Shown here in pieces: positions 16,295 to 25,075 of a DNA stretch of 56,825 nucleotides (its first letter is position 1; each line of letters begins with the position of its first letter). Below the pieces are notes generated by a model. The model was given only the letters and a program-made list of their open reading frames with translations. It was not told where the DNA came from and searched no databases. Both the position numbers and the translations under genes were made by a program. The DNA lies in contig PNNH01000085.1 of assembly GCA_013824165.1 (NCBI GenBank), positions 1 through 56,825 on the forward strand, given 5' to 3'. This DNA is from Methylibium sp. GTDB lineage: Bacteria > Pseudomonadota > Gammaproteobacteria > Burkholderiales > Burkholderiaceae_C.

Positions 16295-17235
16295 GCGGCC
16301 TCCCTGAGATCGAAGTAGACGTCTTCCAGTGTCGGCTCCTGGATCTGCAGATCGTGCAGGCTGGCTGGTGCCAGCACCGCCAGCAGCGCCATCTTGTGCT
16401 GGCGCGGGCAGCGCAGCAGCAGCTCGGCGGGGCCTCTTCGCTCCAGCTGGATTTCGGCGCCGGGCAGGGCCGCCGGCAATGACTGCGCCAAGGCGTCCAG
16501 CTGATCGCCCGCAGCACTAACCAGCACGGTTAGCGGCATGCCGGAGCGTTCTCGCAGCTCCTGCACACTGCCCAAAGCCCGCACGCGGCCATTGCCGAGC
16601 ATCGCCACAGCGTCGACGCGTTGCTGCAGCTCTGCCAGGATGTGGGAGCTGATCACCAGCGTCACGCCCTCGGCGCGCAGCACGTCGAGCTGGGCGTAGA
16701 AGTCTCGGATGGCGCTGGGGTCCAGGCCAGTGGTGGGCTCGTCAAGCAGAAGCAGGCGCGGACTTCCCAGCAGCGCCTGGGCAAAGCCCAGGCGCTGGCG
16801 CATGCCCTTGGAGTATTCGCGCACCGCGCGGCGGGATGCATTGGCCAGGCCGACGCGTTCCAGCAGTGGCTCGCACTGGTCGGCCGGCGCGCCCTTGAGG
16901 CGGGCGAAAAACTGCAACGTCTCCAGGCCGCTGAGGTTGTCGTAGAGCACCAGGTTCTCAGGCAGGTAGCCGATGCTACGGCGCGCCTCGCGGAAGTCAC
17001 GGCCGCCGACCTCACAGCCATTGATGCGCAGTTGCCCGCTGCTTGGCGCGATCAGGCCCAGCACGAGCTTGAACAGGGTGCTCTTGCCTGCGCCGTTGTG
17101 GCCGATCAGGCCGAACAGCTGACCGCGCGGCACGCGCAGATCCACACCGTCGAGGGCCATGAGCGGCGCGCGCGCGCTGCCGTATCGCTTGGTGACGCCC
17201 TGCAGGAGCAGGGCATCAGCGGAATTGCTTGTCAC
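16291..17235 (-). CDS. nosF: NosF, ABC transporter ATPase for NosZ maturation
   Basis: This 314-aa ATPase has Walker A GHNGAGKST, the ABC signature YSKGMRQRLG, and Walker B LLLLDEPTTGLD followed by the His switch (SSH). GTG at 17235 is the chosen start: it lies 8 bases after GGAG and matches the usual short N-terminus, giving a 20-bp overlap with nosD. NosF drives the NosDFY copper/sulfur system from the cytoplasmic face. It overlaps nosY by 4 bp. Confidence 0.94.
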   Translation of the reverse strand: MTSNSADALLLQGVTKRYGSARAPLMALDGVDLRVPRGQLFGLIGHNGAGKSTLFKLVLGLIAPSSGQLRINGCEVGGRDFREARRSIGYLPENLVLYDNLSGLETLQFFARLKGAPADQCEPLLERVGLANASRRAVREYSKGMRQRLGFAQALLGSPRLLLLDEPTTGLDPSAIRDFYAQLDVLRAEGVTLVISSHILAELQQRVDAVAMLGNGRVRALGSVQELRERSGMPLTVLVSAAGDQLDALAQSLPAALPGAEIQLERRGPAELLLRCPRQHKMALLAVLAPASLHDLQIQEPTLEDVYFDLREAA

Positions 17236-18481
17236 GCCATTCACTCCAGTTCTTGTTTTGCGGCAGCATGGCCGGATGAGCGTCGACGACGCTGGGCACA
17301 CGCAGTACCGGGAATTGCTGGCCAAGCAGGCGCAGGGCCTGCACCGCAGGACTGCCCATCAGCAGTTTGACCGAGGGGTGGCGCCACTGCAGACGGTCGA
17401 CCAGGTCGTTGGCCTCATAGGGCAGGTCGCCGACGCCGTCGCCATCGCGGTCCCAGCCCAGGTAGTTGCTCCAGTGGTTGCCCTTGCCTGGCGTGCCTGC
17501 GCCCCAGCGCTCGTCGCGAGCGCCCACATAGCGCACCTGCTCGCGGTTGGCGATGAAGTCGTTGCCCTGCACGGTATTGCGCGTGGAACCAGCCGACAGG
17601 TGAACGCCAACATGGTTGTCGACTACCAGATTGCCACGCAACGTGGCGTACTCGACGTCGTAGATGAAGAAGCCACGATTGTTGCCCGCGACGATATTGC
17701 CTTCGATCACCGAGTCCTGCAGCGTGCGCAGCATGATGCCGTGGTCCGAGTTGCCCCAGGTGCGGTTGTTGCGCACAACGTTGTCGCGCACCTCCATCAG
17801 TGCCAGCCCGCCGCGGTTGTTGTAGCTGTCGTTGTCCTCCCACAGGTTGAAGTAGGAGTTCATGTAATGCGTGCCGTAGCGGCTATGGTGCAGCTTGTTG
17901 CGACGGAAAACGGCGTGGTGTGAGACGTCCACATAGAGCGCATCGCGCACGAAGCTGACGTTGTTGCCGCTGATACGCGCGCCGCGGGTGTTGTAGAGCT
18001 GGATGCCGTTGCCGCGCTGCGAAGAGTTAACGTCGCGCAGGCCCGTGATCAGGTTGTCCTCGATGCGCACATCGTCGGCCTTCTCGATCCAAAGGCCGAA
18101 CAGGTTGTAGACCAGGTCGCAGCGACGCACCACGGCGCGGTGGCTGCCGGGCTGGATGTAGATGCCGGCATGCTGCTCTCTCAGGCCGTGGCCGGAGTCG
18201 CGCACGATCAGGCCTTCAATGGTCACGTCGGGTGCTGCGACGCGCAGGGTGTCGCCGCGTTGGCCACCGCTTAGAGTCGGTCGGCCGATGCCCCGCAGCG
18301 TCAGCGGTTTAGCGATGTGAAGGCTGACGTCATAGAAGCCCCGCTCGACCTCCACCACATCGCCAGCGGCGGCGCGTGCAATGGCAGCCTGCAAGTCCTC
18401 GCCCGGCTTGACGCGCCAAGTGGCAGCCCAGCAGGGGCTGGTCAGCAGCAAGCACAGCGCGATGGCGGCGTGAATCCTCAT
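17216..18481 (-). CDS. nosD: NosD, periplasmic right-handed beta-helix protein for CuZ assembly
   Basis: This 421-aa protein has a signal peptide (about residues 1-19, ending CWA) followed by parallel beta-helix repeats of CASH/NosD type (GLIVRDSGHGL, IEDNLITGL, VIEGNIVAGNNRG, TVQGNDFIANR). NosD binds NosL and NosZ and forms the periplasmic part of the NosDFY complex. The start overlaps the nosR stop (ATGA at 18478-18481). The C-terminal segment holds GNHWSNYLGWDRDGDGVGD, conserved in NosD. Confidence 0.94.
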   Translation of the reverse strand: MRIHAAIALCLLLTSPCWAATWRVKPGEDLQAAIARAAAGDVVEVERGFYDVSLHIAKPLTLRGIGRPTLSGGQRGDTLRVAAPDVTIEGLIVRDSGHGLREQHAGIYIQPGSHRAVVRRCDLVYNLFGLWIEKADDVRIEDNLITGLRDVNSSQRGNGIQLYNTRGARISGNNVSFVRDALYVDVSHHAVFRRNKLHHSRYGTHYMNSYFNLWEDNDSYNNRGGLALMEVRDNVVRNNRTWGNSDHGIMLRTLQDSVIEGNIVAGNNRGFFIYDVEYATLRGNLVVDNHVGVHLSAGSTRNTVQGNDFIANREQVRYVGARDERWGAGTPGKGNHWSNYLGWDRDGDGVGDLPYEANDLVDRLQWRHPSVKLLMGSPAVQALRLLGQQFPVLRVPSVVDAHPAMLPQNKNWSEWRDKQFR

Positions 18482-21114
18482 GTTCCCAGCCGCCCCAGTG
18501 CCTTCAGGGTCAGGAAGAGCGCGGCACCGATCAGCAGGTTCTTGAAAGCGACGTAGCTGATCATGTCCATCCAGCCGGCCACCCGGTAGTTGGCGCGCCA
18601 CCAGGGACCGTCCTTCACATAGCGGCGGCCGTTCATACGGATCAGCACCTCGTATGCGCTCCAGCCGAACCACCAGCCGATGATTGCGGCAGACGACAGT
18701 CGGCCACTGGCGGCCAGCAGCCAAGCCAGCGTGGCAGCCAGGGCCAGCGAGATGCCGGCTATCTGCAGCGCGCGCTGCGACTGCCAGCCCTCGCGGCTCC
18801 AGGGCAGCAGGTGGTCGCGCAGTTCCAGCATCAGCCAGCCCAGGCCGCTCTGTCCAGCCTTGTGATAAGGCGCTGCCGGCTCGGTCGGCATGCGCGGGTC
18901 CGGCCCCTGTGCCGCCTTGGTGCTGATGGCGGGCACAGCGTCGATAGGTATGAAGTAGCCGTCGCGACCGACCGGGGTAATCAGCAGCCCGTCGCGTTCG
19001 CGGCGCTTGCGCTCCTTGGCCAGCGGAGGGCAACCCTTTTGGTCGGTGTAAAGCACCATGCAGTCGAGGCAGTGCAGGCATTCCCGGTGGTCAATGCGGC
19101 CATCGACGTCGATGGCCTGGGCGCCGCATCCCACGGCGCAGGCCTTGCAGCTGTTGCAGTCCTGCTTGCGCTTTAGGCCGAACCAGCGGAAGGTGCTGGG
19201 CATGGCCAGCGAGGCCCCCAGCGGGCAGATGTACTTGCAGTAGGGTCGTTCAATGAAGATCGACAGACCCAGGATCAGCGCCACGAACAAACCATAGGGC
19301 CAAGCCCGGTTGCTGATGCCGACCAGGAAGGTGGTCTTGAAGGGCTCCACTTCGGCCAGGATCTCGGCGCGGCCCATGTCGAACATCGAGACCGCCAGGA
19401 GGCCTAAGAAGATGGCGTACTTCAGCCACTTGAGCCTGTCGTGCAGCGCCTGCGGCACCGGCTTTTGCCAGCGCTTGAGACCGAGCTTGCGTGCGATCTT
19501 GAAGATCGCCTCTGAGAGCGAGCCGAACGGGCACATCCAGCCGCAGAACAGGCCGCGGCCGAACAGGAACACCGTGACAATGATGAAGATCCAGAACACG
19601 AAGATGAACGGGTCGCTCAGGAAAAGCGACCAAGTCCACTGGAACAGCAGGCTGTGGAACCAAGTCAGCACCTGAGTGATCGAGGGCTGTGCCATCACGC
19701 CAAAGCCTACGAACACGATCGACAGGCCCCAGGCGCTGTACTTGAAGGCGTTGACTGGCCATTTGTTCTTGTGGGTGGACAGGCGCGTGAGGCGCTCGCG
19801 AAGCGCGTAGACCACGGTCACTGCTATCAGCAGCGCGCTGAACAGGCCAATCTCCAGCGCGCGGCTCTTCCAGATGCGCACCCAGGGCGCATCGGGCTCG
19901 AACCCCTGCGGCCGGCCGCCTTCCAGCCAAGCGGCCGGCAACCAGTACTTGCTCTCAAACACCGCGAAGCTGCGCTGGCCGGTGGCACGGTCAACCCGGT
20001 TGCCCAGGAAGGCCAGCTTCCAGGGATAGGCGGACGAGAAGGCGCCAGATCGGATCACGAAGATCGCTGACTCGGTGTAGCTCGGCGCGCCCTCGGCTTC
20101 CAGTCCGTAGAGATTGAAGGCGTCGAGGTCGCGAAAGGTGAAGGCGTCCGCGCCTTGCTTGACTTGCACGCGGTCGTAGATGCCGCCGCGCACGAAGCCC
20201 GACCCTTTGAAGGATTCGGTGCCGGCGCTGCGCAGCACGAAAAGGGCCTGCTCGCCTTCTTTGAGGCGCGAGCGCAGCGTGGCGAAGCCGCTCTTGCCGA
20301 GCAGGCTTTCGCCCAGATCCGGATGGTTGAGGTCTCCGAACCAGAGTTCGATGAAGGGCTCGGTGCCGCGCTCCAGGCCGAGCTGCTCCGGCATCACGCG
20401 CAACTGCTGCACGGCGCCGAGCTGCACCAGCTCGTCCCACCGGTAGTGGCGGCCACTGCTCAAGAAGCGCGCGGGATCGCGGCGGGTCGGCTTGATGATG
20501 CCAACCTGGCGCGCCACAGCGGCGCCGGCGAGCTGCATCACCTGGTTCTGCGCGATCACCGTGACGGTGGCGCCCGAAATGGCATCGACGCCCAGCACGT
20601 GTTCGTCCGGGCGCGAGGGACCGACTTCGATCTGGTCGGTGACCAACTTGCCGAGGTACTGGTTGTTGAACTTAATCAGCGTGGATTCGGGAATGCCCAG
20701 CAGCAAAATGGGCTCCGAGTGCTTGAGCACCTTGACGCCCACATAGCGCCCGCGCACATCCATGCCGATCAGCGTCACCACCGGCTTGCCCGAATAGGCC
20801 GGCGTGTCGGTGATGTCGGTGGACAGCATCACATAGCCGAGCAACTGCTTCTTGCCAGCTTGCTGCGGATCGGCAGCACCATACGCTTCGACATAGGCCG
20901 GCTGGCCCTTGCGCGGTGAGAAGCTGGTGGCACCGGGAAAGACTTCAGCGCAGGGCACCAGCGCGCACAGATCGGCGGCGGTGGCCAGATCGTCAGGCAG
21001 ATGGGCCTCATAGGCCTGGGCCAGCGCGGGCTGCACGCCAATTGGCAGCAGCAGGGCAAGAAAAAGCGCGGCCAGGACCCGAAGGCTGGCCGCGAACTGT
21101 CGAATTACCGGCAT
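18478..21114 (-). CDS. nosR: NosR, flavin- and Fe-S-containing electron donor protein for N2O reduction
   Basis: This 878-aa polytopic protein has a signal sequence, a periplasmic FMN-binding domain with flavinylation motif DAISGAT (residues 177-183, FMN on Thr183), and several membrane helices. Membrane-adjacent CGWMCPFG and CKYICPLG follow, then two [4Fe-4S] motifs (CNSCKACAVGC, CLHCLDC). NosR passes quinol electrons to NosZ and is needed for its expression and activity. The flavin is attached by NosX, encoded here at 24059. The start at 21114 follows GAGGACATAACA. In this window nosR comes after nosZ, the reverse of the common nosRZDFYL order. Confidence 0.95.
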   Translation of the reverse strand: MPVIRQFAASLRVLAALFLALLLPIGVQPALAQAYEAHLPDDLATAADLCALVPCAEVFPGATSFSPRKGQPAYVEAYGAADPQQAGKKQLLGYVMLSTDITDTPAYSGKPVVTLIGMDVRGRYVGVKVLKHSEPILLLGIPESTLIKFNNQYLGKLVTDQIEVGPSRPDEHVLGVDAISGATVTVIAQNQVMQLAGAAVARQVGIIKPTRRDPARFLSSGRHYRWDELVQLGAVQQLRVMPEQLGLERGTEPFIELWFGDLNHPDLGESLLGKSGFATLRSRLKEGEQALFVLRSAGTESFKGSGFVRGGIYDRVQVKQGADAFTFRDLDAFNLYGLEAEGAPSYTESAIFVIRSGAFSSAYPWKLAFLGNRVDRATGQRSFAVFESKYWLPAAWLEGGRPQGFEPDAPWVRIWKSRALEIGLFSALLIAVTVVYALRERLTRLSTHKNKWPVNAFKYSAWGLSIVFVGFGVMAQPSITQVLTWFHSLLFQWTWSLFLSDPFIFVFWIFIIVTVFLFGRGLFCGWMCPFGSLSEAIFKIARKLGLKRWQKPVPQALHDRLKWLKYAIFLGLLAVSMFDMGRAEILAEVEPFKTTFLVGISNRAWPYGLFVALILGLSIFIERPYCKYICPLGASLAMPSTFRWFGLKRKQDCNSCKACAVGCGAQAIDVDGRIDHRECLHCLDCMVLYTDQKGCPPLAKERKRRERDGLLITPVGRDGYFIPIDAVPAISTKAAQGPDPRMPTEPAAPYHKAGQSGLGWLMLELRDHLLPWSREGWQSQRALQIAGISLALAATLAWLLAASGRLSSAAIIGWWFGWSAYEVLIRMNGRRYVKDGPWWRANYRVAGWMDMISYVAFKNLLIGAALFLTLKALGRLGT

Positions 21115-21132
21115 TGTTATGTCCTCGAACCA

Positions 21133-21155
21133 CGCCCCGTGCTCGAAACGGGGCG
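21133..21155 (-). repeat. Hairpin between nosZ and nosR
   Basis: CGCCCCGT and ACGGGGCG form a perfect 8-bp stem with a 7-base loop in the 55-bp nosZ-nosR gap. No T-run follows on the minus strand. It probably acts as an RNA stabiliser or partial terminator, which would give more nosZ than nosR message. Confidence 0.6.
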
Positions 21156-21169
21156 CGGCCGCTCCCTCA

Positions 21170-23092
21170 TCAGGCTTCAACGATCATGCGGGTGCGCATC
21201 TCAAGGTGCAGCGCGTGGCAGAAGTGCGTGCAGTAGCACCAGTACACGCCAGGCTCGCCGGCAGTGAAGGTCACCGACGCTGTCTCCTGCGGGTTCACGA
21301 TGAAGTTGACGTCATGGTTCGGGATCGCGAAGCCGTGCGTCAAGTCCTCGATCTTGTCCAGATTGGTCAGGATCAGCGTGACCTCATCGCCCTTTTTGAC
21401 CTTGAACTCACGCAGCGAGAAGGCTGGCGCTTGCGAAGTCATCTTCACCGTGACCTTCTTGCCTTGTCGGAACACGCCTGATTCCTTCGGGTCCTTGATC
21501 GCGTTCGGGAAGTCGTCCAAGGCGTAGACCTGCTTGGGCTTGACCAGGTCGCGTTTGAAGATGATGAAGTCATGCGGCTCGCCGCGCACCGGGTGGTCGG
21601 CCAGCAGCACCATCTTCTCGCCCGACATGTCGATGATCTGCTCGTTCTCCGCATGCAGCGGGCCGACGGGCAGGAAGCGGTCCTTCGAGAACTTGCAGCC
21701 CACAGCCAGGTACTTGCCGTCCGCGGCGATGGTCTCGGACTGCGATCCGTTGATGTGGCCCGGCTGGTACTGCACGTCCAGTCGGTCGACGACGTACTTG
21801 GCGTTCTTGTCGCCCTTGTGGAAGGCGATGGCCTTCTCGACATTCCATTTCACCACTTGGCTGTCCAGGAACAGCGTGGTGTAGGCGTTGCCGCGGCCGT
21901 CGAAGGCGGTGTGCAAGGGCCCAAGTCCGATCTCGACTTCGGCTGCGATGGCGCCGTCCAGCTTCTCCAGTTTGCCGTCAAACCATTCCAGCACCTTGGC
22001 AAGTTCGATGACGGTGGCGGTAGGCGAGAGCTTGCCGGCGCAGATGAAGTACTTCTGATCCGGACTGGCGTTGACGCCGTGCGGGTTCTTGGGCACCGAC
22101 ACGTAGGCGGTCAGTGCAGTCTTCGGGTCCTTGTTTGCCGCATGCGTGCCGTTCACGACCGGCACCTTGGAGCTTCCGACCGTCTTGAATTTGCCGGCCT
22201 TCACCGCTTCTTCGATACGGGCGATGTTGAAGAAGATGCAGGCATCGCGCTCGGCGGACATCATGTCCTCGTACTTGGCACCCATCTCGGTGTTGTACTG
22301 GTTCGACGCTGCCAGCTTGCCGTCGTACGAAGTCGCCACAAGGTCGCAGTTGCCGTCGATCAACACTTGCCAGCGAACTTGCATGGTTTCCGCATCGACG
22401 CAGCTGAACAGCGAGCGGTATTTGCTGGCGTCTTCGGTGCCGGCATTCGGCAGCGGGATAGCAAATTCCCCGCCGCAGAACACACGTGTGGTGTAGTTGA
22501 TGGCCGGGTCCACTGGGTCGCGCTTGTCAGGGAAGATGCCGTGGAAGCCCTGCACATTGGGCAGCTGCGTGATCTTGTCGCAGACGAAATAGTCCAGGCG
22601 GATACGGGCGATGCGGCTGTTGATCTTGTCGTTGATCCAGGCATAGCGGCCGTCGTAATTGCCGTCCTTGTAGGAGGCGTGCGTGTGGTGGGTATCACCC
22701 ACCGTGTAGCGCAGCGAGCCATCGGGCTTTGTACCCATGACTTTCTTGGACTCGTTGGTGTGGCCCCAGCCCACCAGTGCATCGGGCACGAAGCAGGGGA
22801 TGCGCAGCAGTTCGCGGCCTGAGGGCAGACCCAGCACACGCATGTCGCCGGTATGGCCACCGCTCCACAAGCCGTAGTAGCTGTCCAGCTCACCGGGCTT
22901 GAGGTGCGTGCTGTTGGCACCGTGCGCGGCGGCAGGCGCCGATCCGGCCGTGGCAGGTGCCCCACCTTCGGGCTTCTTCTCTGCACAGGCGGCAACACCA
23001 AGGGTCAAGCCTGTCAGCGCGGCGGTGTTGATGAAGCGACGGCGGGCCATGCCAGCTGGCACGGTGTCGATGACGGTCTTCTTGTCTTTCAT
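21170..23092 (-). CDS. nosZ: NosZ, nitrous-oxide reductase (clade I, Tat-exported)
   Basis: This 640-aa precursor has a twin-arginine signal (ARRRFINTAALTG), a seven-bladed propeller that carries CuZ (DTHHTHASYKDG among the His motifs) and a C-terminal cupredoxin domain. The CuA ligands are visible at the extreme C-terminus, Cys621, Cys625, His629 and Met632 (CTHFCHALHLEM). It reduces N2O to N2 in the periplasm. The Tat signal and neighbouring nosR/nosX mark the clade I type. The start at 23092 is preferred over the ATG two codons earlier because AGAGG lies 7 bases before it. Confidence 0.97.
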   Translation of the reverse strand: MKDKKTVIDTVPAGMARRRFINTAALTGLTLGVAACAEKKPEGGAPATAGSAPAAAHGANSTHLKPGELDSYYGLWSGGHTGDMRVLGLPSGRELLRIPCFVPDALVGWGHTNESKKVMGTKPDGSLRYTVGDTHHTHASYKDGNYDGRYAWINDKINSRIARIRLDYFVCDKITQLPNVQGFHGIFPDKRDPVDPAINYTTRVFCGGEFAIPLPNAGTEDASKYRSLFSCVDAETMQVRWQVLIDGNCDLVATSYDGKLAASNQYNTEMGAKYEDMMSAERDACIFFNIARIEEAVKAGKFKTVGSSKVPVVNGTHAANKDPKTALTAYVSVPKNPHGVNASPDQKYFICAGKLSPTATVIELAKVLEWFDGKLEKLDGAIAAEVEIGLGPLHTAFDGRGNAYTTLFLDSQVVKWNVEKAIAFHKGDKNAKYVVDRLDVQYQPGHINGSQSETIAADGKYLAVGCKFSKDRFLPVGPLHAENEQIIDMSGEKMVLLADHPVRGEPHDFIIFKRDLVKPKQVYALDDFPNAIKDPKESGVFRQGKKVTVKMTSQAPAFSLREFKVKKGDEVTLILTNLDKIEDLTHGFAIPNHDVNFIVNPQETASVTFTAGEPGVYWCYCTHFCHALHLEMRTRMIVEA

Positions 23093-23116
23093 GGTCATAC
23101 CTCTCAGGGGGAAATT

Positions 23117-23476
23117 TCAGGGAACAGGGGGACCGCGCGCCGGGGGCGGCGCGGAGCTTGAAGCTGTGAGGGTCAGGCGCTGCTTGCGGCCTAGCGTCGG
23201 CGGGCCTGGCGGAAAGAAATCAGGCAGCGATGCCGCCGCCGGAGGCGGGGCGCCGCCGGCCAGGCACAGCGCGCAGTCGGTCATGGACGAAGAAGCATCC
23301 TCGCCTGTCGACAGATCAATCAGGCGCAGGCTTCCGCCAGTACTGCAGACCAGCTCCAGCGCAGCGGGATGAATCAGCGGCGCGGCATAGGCCACGCACC
23401 AACTCAACAGCAGGCAGCCGAGCAACCAGCGGCAGACACAGGGTCTGCGCAAGTGCGGGAGCTGAAGGGATTGCAT
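23117..23476 (-). CDS. DUF2946-type small secreted or membrane protein
   Basis: This 119-aa protein has an N-terminal hydrophobic segment (WLLGCLLLSWCVAYAAP) and the CALCL motif with a Pro/Ala-rich tail that I associate with DUF2946 proteins, often found with copper or respiratory genes. It ends 24 bp before nosZ on the same strand and so is probably the first gene of the nos transcript. An alternative start lies at 23515. The function is unknown; a metal-binding role at the membrane is a guess from its Cys pairs. Confidence 0.6.
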   Translation of the reverse strand: MQSLQLPHLRRPCVCRWLLGCLLLSWCVAYAAPLIHPAALELVCSTGGSLRLIDLSTGEDASSSMTDCALCLAGGAPPPAAASLPDFFPPGPPTLGRKQRLTLTASSSAPPPARGPPVP

Positions 23477-23541
23477 GTTGAGGGAGCGAAGGGTAGGGGC
23501 AGGGGACGGGCGCATCCTCGCCAGCGCAGGCGCTGCTGTCC

Positions 23542-23555
23542 TTGAAGCAGTTCAA
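23542..23555. promoter_or_regulatory. FNR/Dnr-type box between the nos operon and the nosX unit
   Basis: TTGAAGCAGTTCAA is a perfect inverted repeat (TTGAA-N4-TTCAA) matching the TTGA-N6-TCAA sites of FNR/Dnr regulators. On the plus strand TATGTA at 23578-23583 lies at the spacing expected for a -41.5 activated promoter, giving a start near 23590. On the minus strand it lies about 70 bp before the DUF2946-nosZ unit. It may serve both directions. Confidence 0.75.
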
Positions 23556-23664
23556 GAATCGCAACTTCTCCCAGAATATGTATCGTTGATATAACAATGA
23601 ACTGGTGCCGAGTGGCGCTAGCTCGCAGAATCCGCGTATGTTTCAACCGAATGTCTGCGACCCC

Positions 23665-24054
23665 ATGAAGATCATCAGCACCACTTTTCTTGGCCTTGCC
23701 TTGCTGGGTCTGGCCGCCTGCGGCAAGCAAGAGTCCGCGCCCGTAGCTGCATCTGCGCCAGTGGCTGCGCCAGCGCCCGCGCCGGCTCCCGTGGCTGAGA
23801 ACGCGCTGGGCAAGAGCGTCTACGGAAAGACTTGCGCCATGTGCCATGCCGCTGGCGTGGCTGGTGCGCCCAAGCCGGGCGACAAGGCCGATTGGGGCCC
23901 GCGCATTGCGCAGGGCAACGAGGTGCTTTACAAGCACGCGATCGAAGGTTTCACCGGTGCCAAGGGCATGATGCCAGCGCGCGGCGGTGGGGCCACACTC
24001 AGCGACGACGAGGTCAAGGCGGCGGTTGATCACATGGTGGCGCTGTCGCGCTAA
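23665..24054 (+). CDS. Small c-type cytochrome lipoprotein of the nos region
   Basis: This 129-aa protein has a lipoprotein signal (FLGLALLGLAAC, lipid on Cys19), an Ala/Pro-rich linker at about residues 24-45 and a cytochrome c5-type domain. The haem motif CAMCH is at 57-61 and the probable Met ligand is in GMMPARGG. It is anchored in the periplasm and could carry electrons to NosZ. It is divergent from the nos operon and 4 bp before nosX. The chosen start gives a clean signal peptide; ATGs at 23605 and 23638 are in frame but would break it. Confidence 0.85.
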   Translation: MKIISTTFLGLALLGLAACGKQESAPVAASAPVAAPAPAPAPVAENALGKSVYGKTCAMCHAAGVAGAPKPGDKADWGPRIAQGNEVLYKHAIEGFTGAKGMMPARGGGATLSDDEVKAAVDHMVALSR

Positions 24055-24058
24055 GGCC

Positions 24059-25075
24059 ATGAACGGGCAGAAATTGATGCTGCGGCGTCGACCGCTGGCC
24101 CTGGGCGTGCTCGCGGTGGCATTGCTGCCGCGTCAGGTGTTAGCCCATGAATCTTCCGTGCAGCGTGACTCGGCGCTGCTGCTGGGTACCCGAGTGGACA
24201 TCACCGTTTCACATCCGGATGCCGTGCAGCGCCAGTTGGCACTGGATGCCGCCTGGCAAGAAATGCGTCGGCAGAGCGAGATGATGAGCCGCTATCGCAG
24301 CGCCAGCCAGGTGTCGGCGCTGTCGCGCGCCGCAGGTTCTGCGGCGGTGAAGGTGGCGCCGGAACTGATGCAGGTGTTGCTGGCCGGGCAGAAGCTGGCT
24401 CGTGAAAGCGAGGGGCGTTTTGACCTGACAGTCGGCGCTTATGCCGACTGGGCTTTCGAGCCGGGGCAGGCGCGTGTGGCTGAATCCAGTGCCCTGCAGC
24501 GGCAGCAGCGGCTGGTGGACTACCGGGATCTTCAACTGGACGTGAGCACCATGAGTGCCCGCCTGCGCCGTCTCGGCATGCGGCTGGATCTTGGCGGCAT
24601 CGCCAAGCTGCCGATCCTTCAGGCGGGTCTGCGCCGCCTGCAGTCCATGGGCATTCGAGACGCCCTGATCAATGGCGGCGGTGATGTGCTGTGCAGCGGC
24701 CAGTTGCAGGGGCGCGACTGGCGCATCGGCCTGCGGGACCCGCGCGCGCCGGAGAAACTGCTGGGTGCGCTGAGCCTGTCCGGTGGTGTGGTGGCAGCCT
24801 CGGGCGACTACGAGCGCGGCTTCGAGCGCGACGGTCGCCGCTACCACCACATCCTTAACCCACACAGCGGCCAGCCCAGCCAGGGTCTGAACGGCCTCGC
24901 GTTGGTGGCGCGCGACGTCGACGCCGTCAATGGTTGGGGCGCAGCGATGATGGTGGCGGGTGCGCCGACTGCAAGGCGTTGGCTGACGGCCATGCCTGGT
25001 GTGGAGGCCATGCTGGCTGGCCCGCAGGGCCTTTGGCTATCGTCTGGATTGCGCGGTCGGCTGACGTCGGCATAA
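24059..25075 (+). CDS. nosX: NosX / ApbE-family FMN transferase
   Basis: This 338-aa protein has a signal sequence (RRRPLALGVLAVALLPRQVLA) and ApbE motifs: the Mg/FAD-binding GGGDVL with preceding DALIN, RFDLTVGAY, LDLGGIAK, and HHILNPHSGQPSQ. ApbE enzymes attach FMN to a Thr in periplasmic proteins; the target here is Thr183 of NosR. It lies 4 bp after the cytochrome gene. Its 3' end overlaps the converging membrane-protein gene by 39 bp. Confidence 0.92.
   Translation: MNGQKLMLRRRPLALGVLAVALLPRQVLAHESSVQRDSALLLGTRVDITVSHPDAVQRQLALDAAWQEMRRQSEMMSRYRSASQVSALSRAAGSAAVKVAPELMQVLLAGQKLARESEGRFDLTVGAYADWAFEPGQARVAESSALQRQQRLVDYRDLQLDVSTMSARLRRLGMRLDLGGIAKLPILQAGLRRLQSMGIRDALINGGGDVLCSGQLQGRDWRIGLRDPRAPEKLLGALSLSGGVVAASGDYERGFERDGRRYHHILNPHSGQPSQGLNGLALVARDVDAVNGWGAAMMVAGAPTARRWLTAMPGVEAMLAGPQGLWLSSGLRGRLTSA

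Noticed and set aside
21572-22822. A 416-codon plus-strand frame inside nosZ
   Set aside because: It is antisense to a clear, complete nosZ, and its Val/Gly/Arg-rich content is a composition artefact.
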